64,000 nt of DNA, taken from the IMG/VR virus record IMGVR_UViG_3300033148_006964, positions 62,001 to 126,000 of that record, one strand, 5' to 3'. The stretch is from a virus. The translations under genes and the position numbers were made by a program. A model generated the notes under the pieces. That model was not told where the DNA came from. It did not search any database and worked only from the letters and a program-made list of their open reading frames with translations. Positions 53,655 through 60,983 of the stretch are shown here, piece by piece. Position 1 is the stretch's first letter. The number at the start of each line of letters is the position of its first letter.

Positions 53655-53966
53655 TTATAGTTTATGTAGACGGCCATGACAGCCGTTTAGCCCACATTTC
53701 CTGTGGATATTTTCTTCAGGAAGAAAAAAGGCAGAATGACATCTGCCACACGTTAATACACATGATCTTGTACTATTCGTATCTTTTTCTTCCTCACATT
53801 TATCTTTGTTTAAATTGTTTTCAATGCGGGCTACGGCATTACTGGCACCCCCTTCAATAAAACATCCTTTGCGTATAGCTGTTTCTGCAGCAGTAGTTAA
53901 TAATGCTGGCGCATATGTCATAGGTGCATTTTCTATCGCTTCTTTGATCTCTTCAAATTTAAGCAT
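53655..53966 (-). CDS. Small zinc-finger-like protein (103 aa)
   Basis: 103 residues. A C-terminal four-cysteine cluster (C-G-R-C near residue 74 and C-G-L-N-G-C near 93) looks like a zinc ribbon; the N-terminal 50 residues are helical. ATG follows AAAGGAGTACAA. Promoter D lies about 65 bases upstream, so this gene and pncA/pncB downstream may share one transcript. Confidence 0.65.
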   Translation of the reverse strand: MLKFEEIKEAIENAPMTYAPALLTTAAETAIRKGCFIEGGASNAVARIENNLNKDKCEEEKDTNSTRSCVLTCGRCHSAFFLPEENIHRKCGLNGCHGRLHKL

Positions 53967-54033
53967 TTGTACTCCTTTATGATATTTTTAAATAGTTTTG
54001 TTGTAGTTAAATATAGAAATATTCTACACTATA

Positions 54034-54061
54034 GTAATATCAGATTATATGTGATAATAAC
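54034..54061 (-). promoter_or_regulatory. Phage-type promoter D (NAD salvage operon)
   Basis: GTTATT, 16 bp ending TGA, TATTAC, TATAGTG on the minus strand. One -10 mismatch. It sits directly before the zinc-finger gene and pncA/pncB. Confidence 0.7.
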
Positions 54062-54071
54062 GCCTATAGCT

Positions 54072-54101
54072 AAAAAAGCAAATCATTTTATAGATTTGCT
54101 T
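54072..54101 (-). terminator. Rho-independent terminator
   Basis: Nine-bp stem AAGCAAATC / GATTTGCTT followed on the minus strand by TTTTAGC-type U-run. It ends the gene at 54110. Confidence 0.75.
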
Positions 54102-54109
54102 ATTTTTAT

Positions 54110-54526
54110 TTAGTTTCCCATATATTCTGGACTACTTATAATTGTAATGCATTCTTTTACAAAAGCACTTATTATTAATGCACTTGAAGTTATAAGACAA
54201 ACCTCCTTTAAATTCTTTCTATTTTTATGATCTTCTATCTGACACATAAAAGATCGTTGTTCATGGACCGACATATGTCTTTCGGGAAATACAAACAGTA
54301 AACTTCCTTCAAGAGATTGTTCTTGTTTACCGAAAATATCTGATATTATAGCTCCACCTACATCACAAATATAGTCAAACCTTTCGTCTCTTGGTGGTAT
54401 ATTTCTAGAAATAATTACTTTACAATCAAACCCCAAGTCCATTTTTTCAGTAGCTATACTAATGTCTTCTTCAGTACGATCAAACCAAATATTGAAGATT
54501 TGATCTAATGTTTTTATTGTAGCCAT
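54110..54526 (-). CDS. Unknown protein (138 aa)
   Basis: 138 residues. Mixed alpha/beta with a RDERFDYICDVGGAIISDIF segment and a hydrophobic C-terminal helix (LITSSALIISAFVKECITI). ATG follows GAAAGGACAATT. No motif identifies it; a membrane contact through the C-terminal helix is possible. Confidence 0.65.
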   Translation of the reverse strand: MATIKTLDQIFNIWFDRTEEDISIATEKMDLGFDCKVIISRNIPPRDERFDYICDVGGAIISDIFGKQEQSLEGSLLFVFPERHMSVHEQRSFMCQIEDHKNRKNLKEVCLITSSALIISAFVKECITIISSPEYMGN

Positions 54527-54560
54527 AATTGTCCTTTCTTTTTATATTTCTTTTTTTTTA

Positions 54561-54761
54561 TTATGGTTCCTTTACACTTAGTTGATGTCTATGACATTCA
54601 TCAAACATTTTCTCGACGAAATTTAATTCACTGAATATTTGTCCAGCAACAAATTCATTATTAATCCCAATTGTCAGATCTATTTTATATTCATTTATGG
54701 CCTTTTTAACTTTGTTGTACTCACGCATTTTCCGTTTTACTTTTCTTTGCGTTGTTAACAT
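54561..54761 (-). CDS. Small basic protein (66 aa)
   Basis: 66 residues behind AAAGGATAGCGGACC-ATG, starting within the last codons of kdsA (7-bp overlap). A basic N-terminus (TTQRKVKRKMREY) is followed by a helical segment. Probably cotranscribed with kdsA. Function unknown. Confidence 0.55.
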   Translation of the reverse strand: MLTTQRKVKRKMREYNKVKKAINEYKIDLTIGINNEFVAGQIFSELNFVEKMFDECHRHQLSVKEP

Positions 54762-55564
54762 GGTCCGCTATCCTTTATTAAATTTAATAATTTGTGCAAT
54801 TCAATAAGCTTCGGTACTTCTTTTTCAAAAGTCTCAATAGAAATACTATTAGGCCCATCACATTTTGCATTATCAGGGTCAGGATGAACCTCAAAAAATA
54901 GTCCATTAACATTTTGACATATTGCAGCTTTAGCTAATGGAACCGCTAATTCTCTTTTACCGGATGAACACCCATTAGCACTTCCAGGACTTTGTACACT
55001 ATGAGTAGCATCAAATATAACAGGTACACCTATTTTCTTTAATTCATGAACGCCAGCAAAGTCAACTACAAGACGATTGTACCCAAAGAATGTACCTCTT
55101 TCAGTAAGCATACATCGATTACTATTAGCTTTAAAAATTGCATACTTCATATTTTCAGGTGACATAAAATTACCCTTTTTTATATTTATAGGTAAACCAG
55201 TTTCCCCGGCGGCTGCAAGTAAATCTGTTTGACGGCAAAGAAAAGCAGGTATTTGAAGAACGTCAACTACTTTTGAAATTATACTAGCTTCATTTGGAAT
55301 ATGAATATCCGTTAATATTGGAAGCCCAAATTTACTTTTGATTTTTTCGAGTATATTTAATCCTTTTAAAATACCAGGTCCTCTAAATGAATCTACAGAT
55401 GTACGATTAGCCTTATCATATGACGCTTTAAATATTATTTTTATATTATTTTTTAATGAAATGTCTACTAATCTTTCAGCAACCTTAAAACATAAACTTT
55501 TAGATTCTATAACACAAGGTCCTGCAATAAAAAACAATGAATCATTAAACAAAATTACCTCCAT
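54755..55564 (-). CDS. kdsA: 3-deoxy-8-phosphooctulonate synthase (metal-dependent type)
   Basis: KdsA condenses PEP and arabinose-5-phosphate to Kdo-8-phosphate, the committed step towards the Kdo of LPS. Conserved stretches: FIAGPCVIES (N-terminal), FKASYDKANRTS, PAFLCRQTD, FGYNRLVVDF, DATHSVQ, EVHPDP and CDGPNS. A Cys in the GPC motif, as in Aquifex-type enzymes, plus downstream His, Glu and Asp indicate the metal-dependent class. I use ATG at 55564 (269 residues); a TTG at 55552 is better placed after GGAGG, and an ATG at 55636 has no support. It is the clearest host-physiology gene in the window. Confidence 0.93.
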   Translation of the reverse strand: MEVILFNDSLFFIAGPCVIESKSLCFKVAERLVDISLKNNIKIIFKASYDKANRTSVDSFRGPGILKGLNILEKIKSKFGLPILTDIHIPNEASIISKVVDVLQIPAFLCRQTDLLAAAGETGLPINIKKGNFMSPENMKYAIFKANSNRCMLTERGTFFGYNRLVVDFAGVHELKKIGVPVIFDATHSVQSPGSANGCSSGKRELAVPLAKAAICQNVNGLFFEVHPDPDNAKCDGPNSISIETFEKEVPKLIELHKLLNLIKDSGPC

Positions 55565-55571
55565 TTGATTA

Positions 55572-55654
55572 ATAAAAAAGATGGATAGAGAAAAGGAATC
55601 AAAAATATAGGGAAAAGAAAAAAAACTATATTTCATCTAAAAATCTCTATCCAT
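55572..55654 (-). terminator. Hairpin terminator/attenuator in front of kdsA
   Basis: Ten-bp outer stem ATGGATAGAG / CTCTATCCAT around an inner stem (AAATATAG / CTATATTT), followed on the minus strand by CTTTTTTATT. It precedes kdsA by a few bases, so read-through or alternative folding could control its expression. Confidence 0.55.
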
Positions 55655-55689
55655 GGTTTAATTATATTTTTAAATTAAAAAAACTTATT

Positions 55690-56073
55690 TTATTTATTAA
55701 AACATTTCTTATATTTTTTTGAAACAGTATAAGCTTCTTGTAAAAATTTTACTCCAGCTACACTTTCTGGATCGCTACCTGAACTGTAACTACCAGGTTC
55801 TTTATGTTCATTTGATAGTTTAACAAGTTTTTTAAAATAAGAATGTAGAATTTTATTTTCTTTCAACAAATCCTCAGTTGAAATCTCAAAATCTACTATT
55901 ACTCCCGACAACTTGTACACATTTTTCCATGTACCACCGCAGTCGTAGCATTCAATACATTCAATAGCAACTCCATCGTCCTGTACTTCGATCTTAGATA
56001 GCGTGTTGATATTCTTGCTTTGACAGAATAGACAGATATTACCTTCTGATTTAAGATATTTTTCTTCATTCAT
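55690..56073 (-). CDS. Zinc-ribbon protein (127 aa)
   Basis: 127 residues. N-terminal CxxC pairs (CLFCQS ... CIECYDCG, about 15-42) form a probable zinc ribbon; the rest is helical and charged. No signal peptide. ATG follows AAGGAGCGTTAAATAAAA. Zinc ribbons of this type are common in phage small regulators; target unknown. Confidence 0.65.
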   Translation of the reverse strand: MNEEKYLKSEGNICLFCQSKNINTLSKIEVQDDGVAIECIECYDCGGTWKNVYKLSGVIVDFEISTEDLLKENKILHSYFKKLVKLSNEHKEPGSYSSGSDPESVAGVKFLQEAYTVSKKYKKCFNK

Positions 56074-56174
56074 TTTTATTTAACGCTCCTTATTTAAACA
56101 TTTGATTTTAAACTAACAACCGCAAAGATAGGTTAAATATTTTTGGCACCGCAGACGTTTAAAATTCTTATTTT

Positions 56175-56405
56175 TCAACGATTTCTATAACTACAGTATT
56201 TCCCCTTTGTCATAAATCGTAATGCAAAACGAAGTCCCCATTTTTCTAACATCCATGCGTACCATATTCCAACATCAATTATAATAAACGCACTATACTG
56301 CATAATGCAAGCTAAAGGTGATTTTGGCTCTGTTATGAACGCAAGAAGCATATGAATAAAAAAAGCTGCCAATAACGCGATGCACATACCATTTTTATTT
56401 ACCAT
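56175..56405 (-). CDS. Two-segment membrane protein (76 aa)
   Basis: 76 residues with hydrophobic stretches at about 7-27 and 31-53 (CIALLAAFFIHMLLAFI and MQYSAFIIIDVGIWYAWM) and a basic C-terminus. Likely an inner membrane protein; holin-like geometry is possible but unproven. ATG after AAAGGAAAAATGTT. Confidence 0.55.
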   Translation of the reverse strand: MVNKNGMCIALLAAFFIHMLLAFITEPKSPLACIMQYSAFIIIDVGIWYAWMLEKWGLRFALRFMTKGKYCSYRNR

Positions 56406-56423
56406 AACATTTTTCCTTTTAAG

Positions 56424-56579
56424 TTAAATTTTTTTGCCACAATTTACACGCCTCGCTTCATCATTACAACATTTTATACATTCATCTTCGTCTTTTGTGT
56501 GTACTTTATTTTTAAAATGTATTATATGATTAGTAGGTCTTTTGCATTTATCACACCATTCCCATATTATATTACTCAT
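56424..56579 (-). CDS. Zinc-ribbon miniprotein (51 aa)
   Basis: ATG at 56579 after AGGAGTAATT gives 51 residues with two C-x-x-C pairs (CDKC near residue 9 and CIKC near 34) plus a lone Cys. A compact zinc ribbon. It is the middle of three small cysteine-containing genes in a row. Confidence 0.75.
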   Translation of the reverse strand: MSNIIWEWCDKCKRPTNHIIHFKNKVHTKDEDECIKCCNDEARRVNCGKKI

Positions 56580-56600
56580 AATTACTCCTTTCATGTTTTA

Positions 56601-56771
56601 TTATTGTTTTCGCCATTCATGCAATCGGCACATCCAACATCCACAACTTTTATTTGGGGTTTTACCACAGCTACTTGATGAACTTGGGCCACTACCAGTT
56701 GGATACCTTTTATCATATTCTTTCCAATATTCTTGAATTGTATATTTAGATGTTTTATTATCAGAACTCAT
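56601..56771 (-). CDS. Small Cys/Ser-rich protein
   Basis: Start ATG at 56771 after GAAAGGAAAAATAAAC; an ATG 51 bases upstream lacks a site. 56 residues with SSSSSCGKTPNKSCGCWMC, a cluster of five cysteines after a Ser run. Likely a small metal-binding factor. Confidence 0.6.
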   Translation of the reverse strand: MSSDNKTSKYTIQEYWKEYDKRYPTGSGPSSSSSCGKTPNKSCGCWMCRLHEWRKQ

Positions 56772-56784
56772 GTTTATTTTTCCT

Positions 56785-56813
56785 TTCAACAAAATTGTTA
56801 TCTTAAATATAAT
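56785..56813 (+). promoter_or_regulatory. Sigma70-like promoter for the plus-strand small RNA
   Basis: TTCAAC, 17 bp, TATAAT on the plus strand. The predicted start falls at the base of the 8-bp stem of the downstream RNA. Confidence 0.65.
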
Positions 56814-56815
56814 AG

Positions 56816-56937
56816 TGGACACCTGACTTATCTACGCAGAAGGGCTTAGATTATACTCCCGTTTCAGAGTCCGGCTTTACTGTTTGCCGAAAAAATCGAC
56901 CCGTAGTTGATCATTAGTCAAGTGTCCACGTTTTTTT
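56816..56937 (+). ncRNA. Small structured RNA on the plus strand (about 122 nt)
   Basis: Bounded by its own promoter and an intrinsic terminator on a strand that carries no genes here. GUGGACAC (56815-56822) pairs perfectly with GUGUCCAC (56922-56929), followed by seven U. Inside are the helices UGACU/AGUCA (56824/56916), CUACG/CGUAG (56832/56902), GGG/CCC (56842/56858) and CGGC/GCCG (56872/56886). This is a self-closing multibranched RNA. No match to a known class is recognised. Confidence 0.7.
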
Positions 56938-56952
56938 CTCCATTTAATTTTA

Positions 56953-57036
56953 TTAAAAAAAATGGGGAGAGCAAATAAGTATTTACTCTCCCCCCATCAT
57001 CACACACATGTCCACGTCTCGTGGCATAACAAATCT
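56953..57036 (-). ncRNA. Orphan small RNA from promoter E (about 85 nt)
   Basis: Promoter E lies immediately upstream, and no ORF with a ribosome site exists in between. The transcript contains a CCACG-AGA-CGTGG hairpin and ends in a terminator stem GGGGAGAG / CTCTCCCC followed by a long U-run. Nine bases, ACGUGGACA, are complementary to UGUCCACGU in the 3' terminator arm of the plus-strand RNA next to it, so the two RNAs could pair. Confidence 0.65.
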
Positions 57037-57042
57037 ACTATA

Positions 57043-57070
57043 ATTATATCATATTAAATATGATAATAAC
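57043..57070 (-). promoter_or_regulatory. Phage-type promoter E
   Basis: GTTATT, 16 bp ending TGA, TATAAT, TATAGTAG on the minus strand. Exact geometry of the set; it drives only the orphan small RNA. Confidence 0.8.
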
Positions 57071-57079
57071 AGAATAACT

Positions 57080-57231
57080 TTTTTTATTGATATAACTAAA
57101 TCGATACTCTGCGGTGAAGAGAGAGTAGAAGCAGAGCAAAGGATACGTCGAGTTATTTAAAACGACGATCGGGCGTTTTAAATAATAAAGACCCGCCATA
57201 CTAAAAGTAAAAGAGCCGATGAAACACCGGC
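57080..57231 (-). ncRNA. Structured 3' region downstream of the lipoprotein gene
   Basis: No credible gene. It contains CTCTGC / GCAGAG (57111/57131), a 12-bp inverted repeat TTATTTAAAACG / CGTTTTAAATAA (57152/57173) and a terminator hairpin at 57215-57231 (GCCGG UGUUUCAU CGGC on the minus strand) followed by UCUUUU. The terminator ends the lipoprotein transcript; the rest may be an untranslated structured region. Confidence 0.5.
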
Positions 57232-57265
57232 CCATGTTTTGTTCTTATATCAACGTTATTTAAAT

Positions 57266-57637
57266 TTATTGTCGTGGATTATATTTCTCACGATAAGTCA
57301 ATGATTCGTTTTCCATATGATACTCATGATACATTTTCCAAACGTTACTATTAACGCTCTTGAGTCTAATAGTCTTAACATCACCTCCCAGGAATACTGG
57401 ATGATCAGTTTGATCAAGAAATAACCAACCATCACTACCTTCACAACTTTGTACAATAGCATTTGAAAGCTTATATACATCTACTATAACGCCACCGCTT
57501 TGGCTTATCACAATGTACGGTGCTTTCGAAGAAAATAACACACCACCTCGTGCATCAGCGCTATCCCAAAACTTTGCACAACCAACAAACAATAATAATA
57601 AAGATAAAACAAACAACAATACAAATAAGCGTTTCAT
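57266..57637 (-). CDS. Lipoprotein (probable)
   Basis: 123 residues, ATG after AAAAAGGAGCATTTT. The first 20 residues form a signal peptide (KRLFVLLFVLSLLLLFV) ending in the lipobox LFVGC, with the lipidated Cys at about residue 20. The mature part is a beta-rich globular domain. It is likely anchored in the periplasmic leaflet of the host envelope, where phage lipoproteins commonly act in superinfection exclusion. No family is recognised. Confidence 0.8.
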   Translation of the reverse strand: MKRLFVLLFVLSLLLLFVGCAKFWDSADARGGVLFSSKAPYIVISQSGGVIVDVYKLSNAIVQSCEGSDGWLFLDQTDHPVFLGGDVKTIRLKSVNSNVWKMYHEYHMENESLTYREKYNPRQ

Positions 57638-57698
57638 AAAATGCTCCTTTTTAATATTTAAAAATTTTATTTAGTTTTATATCAAAATCTAAAAAATC

Positions 57699-57965
57699 TT
57701 ACATTGTAGGAAGTTTCGAAGAACTAGAAGAAGCGGAACTAGTTGATGAATTTGTACCAAAAATATAACCACAAAGATCAATTTTTTTTATAGCAACTAA
57801 TTCTAACATTTGTTTTCCATCGTCATCGTTGCAAAAATAAGGAACTGCTTTTCCAAGATTTTTGTGGACAAACATTCCTAAATTAAAAATATCTTGGTTG
57901 GATTCGGGGGTAAATCCTACACAATCGTCTGCAATAATTTCGTCTGGCCTAGTTGATAATTTCAT
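57699..57965 (-). CDS. Small unknown protein with Ser-rich tail
   Basis: 88 residues, ATG after CGAGGAGAGAAGT. The body is mixed; the C-terminus has a Ser-rich stretch (NSSTSSASSSSSKLPTM), the same style as the virion linkers but short. It lies 35 bases from the tRNA gene. Function unknown. Confidence 0.65.
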   Translation of the reverse strand: MKLSTRPDEIIADDCVGFTPESNQDIFNLGMFVHKNLGKAVPYFCNDDDGKQMLELVAIKKIDLCGYIFGTNSSTSSASSSSSKLPTM

Positions 57966-57999
57966 ACTTCTCTCCTCGAATATTGTTTAAAGTTAAAAA

Positions 58000-58075
58000 C
58001 AGGGGTATCTGGATTCGAACCAGAGAAAATGCCAGCACCAAAAACTGGTGTGTTGAGCCGCTTCACCATACCCCT
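58000..58075 (-). tRNA. tRNA-Gln (anticodon UUG)
   Basis: A full cloverleaf is readable on the minus strand: seven-bp acceptor stem AGGGGTA / TACCCCT, a G discriminator (no encoded CCA), D-arm GTG...CAC, anticodon stem CCAGT / GCTGG with loop TTTTGGT (anticodon TTG at 58039-58041), and T-arm TCTGG TTCGAAT CCAGA. The layout matches bacterial Gln tRNAs such as that of E. coli. It is the only tRNA found in the window. Confidence 0.93.
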
Positions 58076-58117
58076 TTAAATATTTTTATATTATGATACG
58101 GCTGATTGATAGATATA

Positions 58118-58399
58118 CTACGCTTTCTCTTTTGTTATATACCAATAGGGTTCTTTTAGAGGATTGTCAATCTGTAAATAACTATATTTGGTTAAGTGTT
58201 CAGCTGCTTCAACAAATGTTTTCCCAAGCCTTATCATCATTCCATCGGAATTAATTTGTGTGAGATATATTATTCTATCTGAGTTCCCAAATTTTCCTTC
58301 AGCGTCGTCACCACTATCCCAAGATATAATTGATACTACATTTTTACATTTTATAAACATGCCGGATTTTATATCCGATGGTTCAAAAATATGTTTCAT
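58118..58399 (-). CDS. Unknown protein (93 aa)
   Basis: 93 residues, ATG after AAGGAAATATT. The protein is beta-rich, with an N-terminal FEPSDIKSGMFIKC segment and alternating hydrophobic strands. It lies just upstream of the tRNA gene and is probably cotranscribed with it. Function unknown. Confidence 0.65.
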   Translation of the reverse strand: MKHIFEPSDIKSGMFIKCKNVVSIISWDSGDDAEGKFGNSDRIIYLTQINSDGMMIRLGKTFVEAAEHLTKYSYLQIDNPLKEPYWYITKEKA

Positions 58400-58439
58400 A
58401 ATATTTCCTTATTAAAGTTTTAATTAAATTTAAAATTTA

Positions 58440-58643
58440 CTACCATCCTATTGATTTTGATATTTCTAGTGTCATACCACCCTTTTCTTCAAATCTTTTT
58501 ACAAAATGATCATATAAGCCTACGTTTGACATATCAAAATAAGGATGCCCAGATGGAGCAAATCTGTGAAGACTGGCTAGTTCTGTTTGGCTTAATTTAT
58601 CTATTTCTTCTTTTTTAGTTTGTATTTCCTTTTTTGTCAACAT
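58440..58643 (-). CDS. Small unknown protein (67 aa)
   Basis: 67 residues, ATG after AAGGAGAAAATATG. A lysine/glutamate-rich N-terminus followed by LHRFAPSGHPYFD. No recognised motif. It sits between the hydrolase-like gene and the 93-residue gene. Confidence 0.6.
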   Translation of the reverse strand: MLTKKEIQTKKEEIDKLSQTELASLHRFAPSGHPYFDMSNVGLYDHFVKRFEEKGGMTLEISKSIGW

Positions 58644-58664
58644 ATTTTCTCCTTAAATTATTAT

Positions 58665-59408
58665 TCACTCGTATAAATAATGAGTTTCAAGATACTGCTG
58701 AAATGTTATATTAAAATACAAAGGAAGTGTCATTGCTATTTCATCCATGTGGGCATGTTCTACTTTAAGTGGTATACGTTCAGCGTTTTCATAATGATCA
58801 TAATAAAGACCATTAACCTGATCTGGAGTTATTATCTTATTAACAACACCATATTCATTAGGCACACCAGCTAATAACCCTTTAAATCCTTTAGTCCTTT
58901 GAACAATATTAAATACATGGTCTATACTATTAGGAAGAGTTAATCTGCGCTCTTTTTTACCATTAATCTTATATTTCTTAGATACACTTCTTCTATGAAA
59001 ATAAGTAGCATATCCATCAATAAAAATAGCTAAACTAATATTTAGCCTTAGTTTCTTTTTTAACATTCTTAAAGAATCTATTACTCCAAAACTTTTAGCT
59101 ATTAAAATTATATTAGCATCAAGATCAAGCATTATTAATTTATTATATATTTCACGTTCAGTTCTTTTCCCAATACATCCTCTTGCGAAGATAAAATCAA
59201 TTTTTGATGGATCTGCACATCCACACATATTAACAGCACGAAGAGATTCATAAAATAAACAGCTATGGGTTTTCTCTCTATTAGTGACATTAGATGTAAA
59301 GTGAACATTATATTTGCTTAACATATTATCTATTGGAAATTTATTTTCAGTGATCCACTCAGAACTTCTATTGTTACCTAATATGGTTATCATAATAGTT
59401 TTTTTCAA
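58665..59408 (-). CDS. Alpha/beta-hydrolase-like protein (probable lipase/esterase fold)
   Basis: Start TTG at 59408 is preferred: it follows AAAGGTGAGAAATAAA at good spacing. That gives 247 residues (ATG at 59441 is possible but lacks a site). The pattern NIILIAKSFGVID (strand, G-x-S-like nucleophile elbow K-S-F-G, helix), a later Asp in IFIDGYAT and a His in HAHMDE fit a serine hydrolase triad. Upstream of its start, a near-copy of the first 45 bases recurs at 61018-61062 beyond the IS element. Function of the phage protein is unknown. Confidence 0.55.
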   Translation of the reverse strand: MKKTIMITILGNNRSSEWITENKFPIDNMLSKYNVHFTSNVTNREKTHSCLFYESLRAVNMCGCADPSKIDFIFARGCIGKRTEREIYNKLIMLDLDANIILIAKSFGVIDSLRMLKKKLRLNISLAIFIDGYATYFHRRSVSKKYKINGKKERRLTLPNSIDHVFNIVQRTKGFKGLLAGVPNEYGVVNKIITPDQVNGLYYDHYENAERIPLKVEHAHMDEIAMTLPLYFNITFQQYLETHYLYE

Positions 59409-59534
59409 TTTATTTCTCACCTTTCTGTATTTGTTAAGCATTGTAGATACCTATGTCAATATCATATTATTTTTTGCCCAAAATTTCGATATTCTGTTTT
59501 AAAAGGAAATGTTGAAACCAGCTTAAAAGAAATA

Positions 59535-59819
59535 TTGGTAGATGTTGCAAACAGGTATGAATATGAAATAATACAGATGGAAGTGATGTCAGACCATATT
59601 CATATATTTGTTGGGGCCAAACCGACGGTTGCTTCGATAGATATAGTAAGAGTTTTTAAAAGTATCACTGCTATTGAATTGTTCAAGAAATACCCAAAGT
59701 TAAAATCTTTTTATGGTAAATGTGGCTCTCTTTGGTCGGTAGGAAAATTCATATCAACTATTGGTAACGTTTCTGCTAAGACAATCAAAAAATATATTGC
59801 AGAGCAAAAGGGAAAATAA
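59535..59819 (+). CDS. tnpA: IS200/IS605 TnpA (Y1 HUH transposase), 5' end degenerate
   Basis: 94 residues from a TTG start. Homologous sequence continues upstream in frame to about 59436 (YHIIFCPKFRY), so the normal N-terminus is present as sequence but has no ATG, GTG or TTG in frame. The HUH motif H-I-H-I-F is intact, and a Tyr in KKYIAEQ is the expected catalytic residue. Either a start codon is lost or initiation is non-canonical; activity is doubtful. Confidence 0.7.
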   Translation: MVDVANRYEYEIIQMEVMSDHIHIFVGAKPTVASIDIVRVFKSITAIELFKKYPKLKSFYGKCGSLWSVGKFISTIGNVSAKTIKKYIAEQKGK

Positions 59820-59822
59820 AAT

Positions 59823-60983
59823 ATGTTGATACAAAGAGGCTACAAGTACAGAATTTTCCCGACTAAAGAGCAAGAAGAATCGTTGTTTCAATGTGGTGGT
59901 AATGCCAGATTTTTATGGAATTATGTTCTTAAAACAAATCAGGATTATTATAAAGAAACTGGTAAATTTAAGTTTTATTATGAATTAGCTATTTCATTAC
60001 CAACGCTCAAAGAAGAGTACCCCTTCCTTAAAGAATCATTTTCACAATCTTTACAAATGGTTTTACGGCAATTTGATAAAGCGTTAAAAGATTCCTTTAA
60101 AAAAGAAAAAGGATTTCCATCTTTTAAGAAGAAAATGTTGTTGAATGATAGTTTCTCCTGTCCACAAAAATGGCGATTGGGAAAAGGGTTTGTTTTCATA
60201 CCTAAAGTTGGAGAGATAAAATGGGCGAAACATAGGTCTATGAAAGGTAAACCTAAATCAATCACAATTTCACAAGATGGTAACAAATGGTATTGTTCTG
60301 TTTTGTGTGAATACAACATATCAGAACAAGAAAAAAGATATAATAATGTTGTCGGTTGTGATGTTGGTTTGAAAAATTTTGCCACGCTATCTGATAGTAT
60401 TATAATAAGTAATCCCAAGCATACTAAAAAGTATGAAAATAAGTTAGCAAAAGAACAGAGGAAATTGAATAGAAAACAAAAAGAAAGTAAAAACAGATTC
60501 AAACAAAGACTTAAGGTTAGAAAAATTCAAAACAAAATAAAAGATACTCGTAAAGATTTTCTTCATAAAACATCTAATTTAATAACCAAGAGTTATGATG
60601 GAATTGTGGTAGAGGATTTGAATATAAAAGAGATGATGAAAAATCATTATCTCGCTAAAGCAATCGGAGATGTTTCATGGTCAGAGTTTAATAGACAACT
60701 TGAATACAAATGCAGATGGAATTTTAAGCATTATATCAAAATTGGTAGATTTGAACCGACAAGTAAGATGTGCTCAAATTGTGGTTGTATCCAAGAAATG
60801 TCTTTGAATAAAAGGATATTTAATTGTTCTGATTGCGGAGTATCAATAGATAGAGATTTAAATGCATCTTTAAATATTAGAAATATAGGATTAAGTACCG
60901 TAGGGCATACGGGAAATTACGCTTGTGGAGATAGTTCGTCGGAATTGTCGTTGAGGCAAGAAAAAGAATGCTTAGTAAACTAA
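59823..60983 (+). CDS. tnpB: TnpB (IS605-type RNA-guided nuclease)
   Basis: 386 residues, ATG after GGGAAAATAAAAT. TnpB is the RNA-guided nuclease ancestor of Cas12 proteins. The three RuvC acidic residues are intact: D in GCDVGLKNF (about 182), E in VVEDLNIK (about 264) and D in SIDRDLNAS (about 341). The zinc finger CSNCG ... CSDCG lies just before the last. The length is normal. It is followed by the right-end hairpins (60971-61010), which in such elements form the guide RNA scaffold. Confidence 0.92.
   Translation: MLIQRGYKYRIFPTKEQEESLFQCGGNARFLWNYVLKTNQDYYKETGKFKFYYELAISLPTLKEEYPFLKESFSQSLQMVLRQFDKALKDSFKKEKGFPSFKKKMLLNDSFSCPQKWRLGKGFVFIPKVGEIKWAKHRSMKGKPKSITISQDGNKWYCSVLCEYNISEQEKRYNNVVGCDVGLKNFATLSDSIIISNPKHTKKYENKLAKEQRKLNRKQKESKNRFKQRLKVRKIQNKIKDTRKDFLHKTSNLITKSYDGIVVEDLNIKEMMKNHYLAKAIGDVSWSEFNRQLEYKCRWNFKHYIKIGRFEPTSKMCSNCGCIQEMSLNKRIFNCSDCGVSIDRDLNASLNIRNIGLSTVGHTGNYACGDSSSELSLRQEKECLVN

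Noticed and set aside
57044-57235. 63-codon minus-strand ORF
   Set aside because: It has no ribosome site and lies over promoter E, structured repeats and a terminator.
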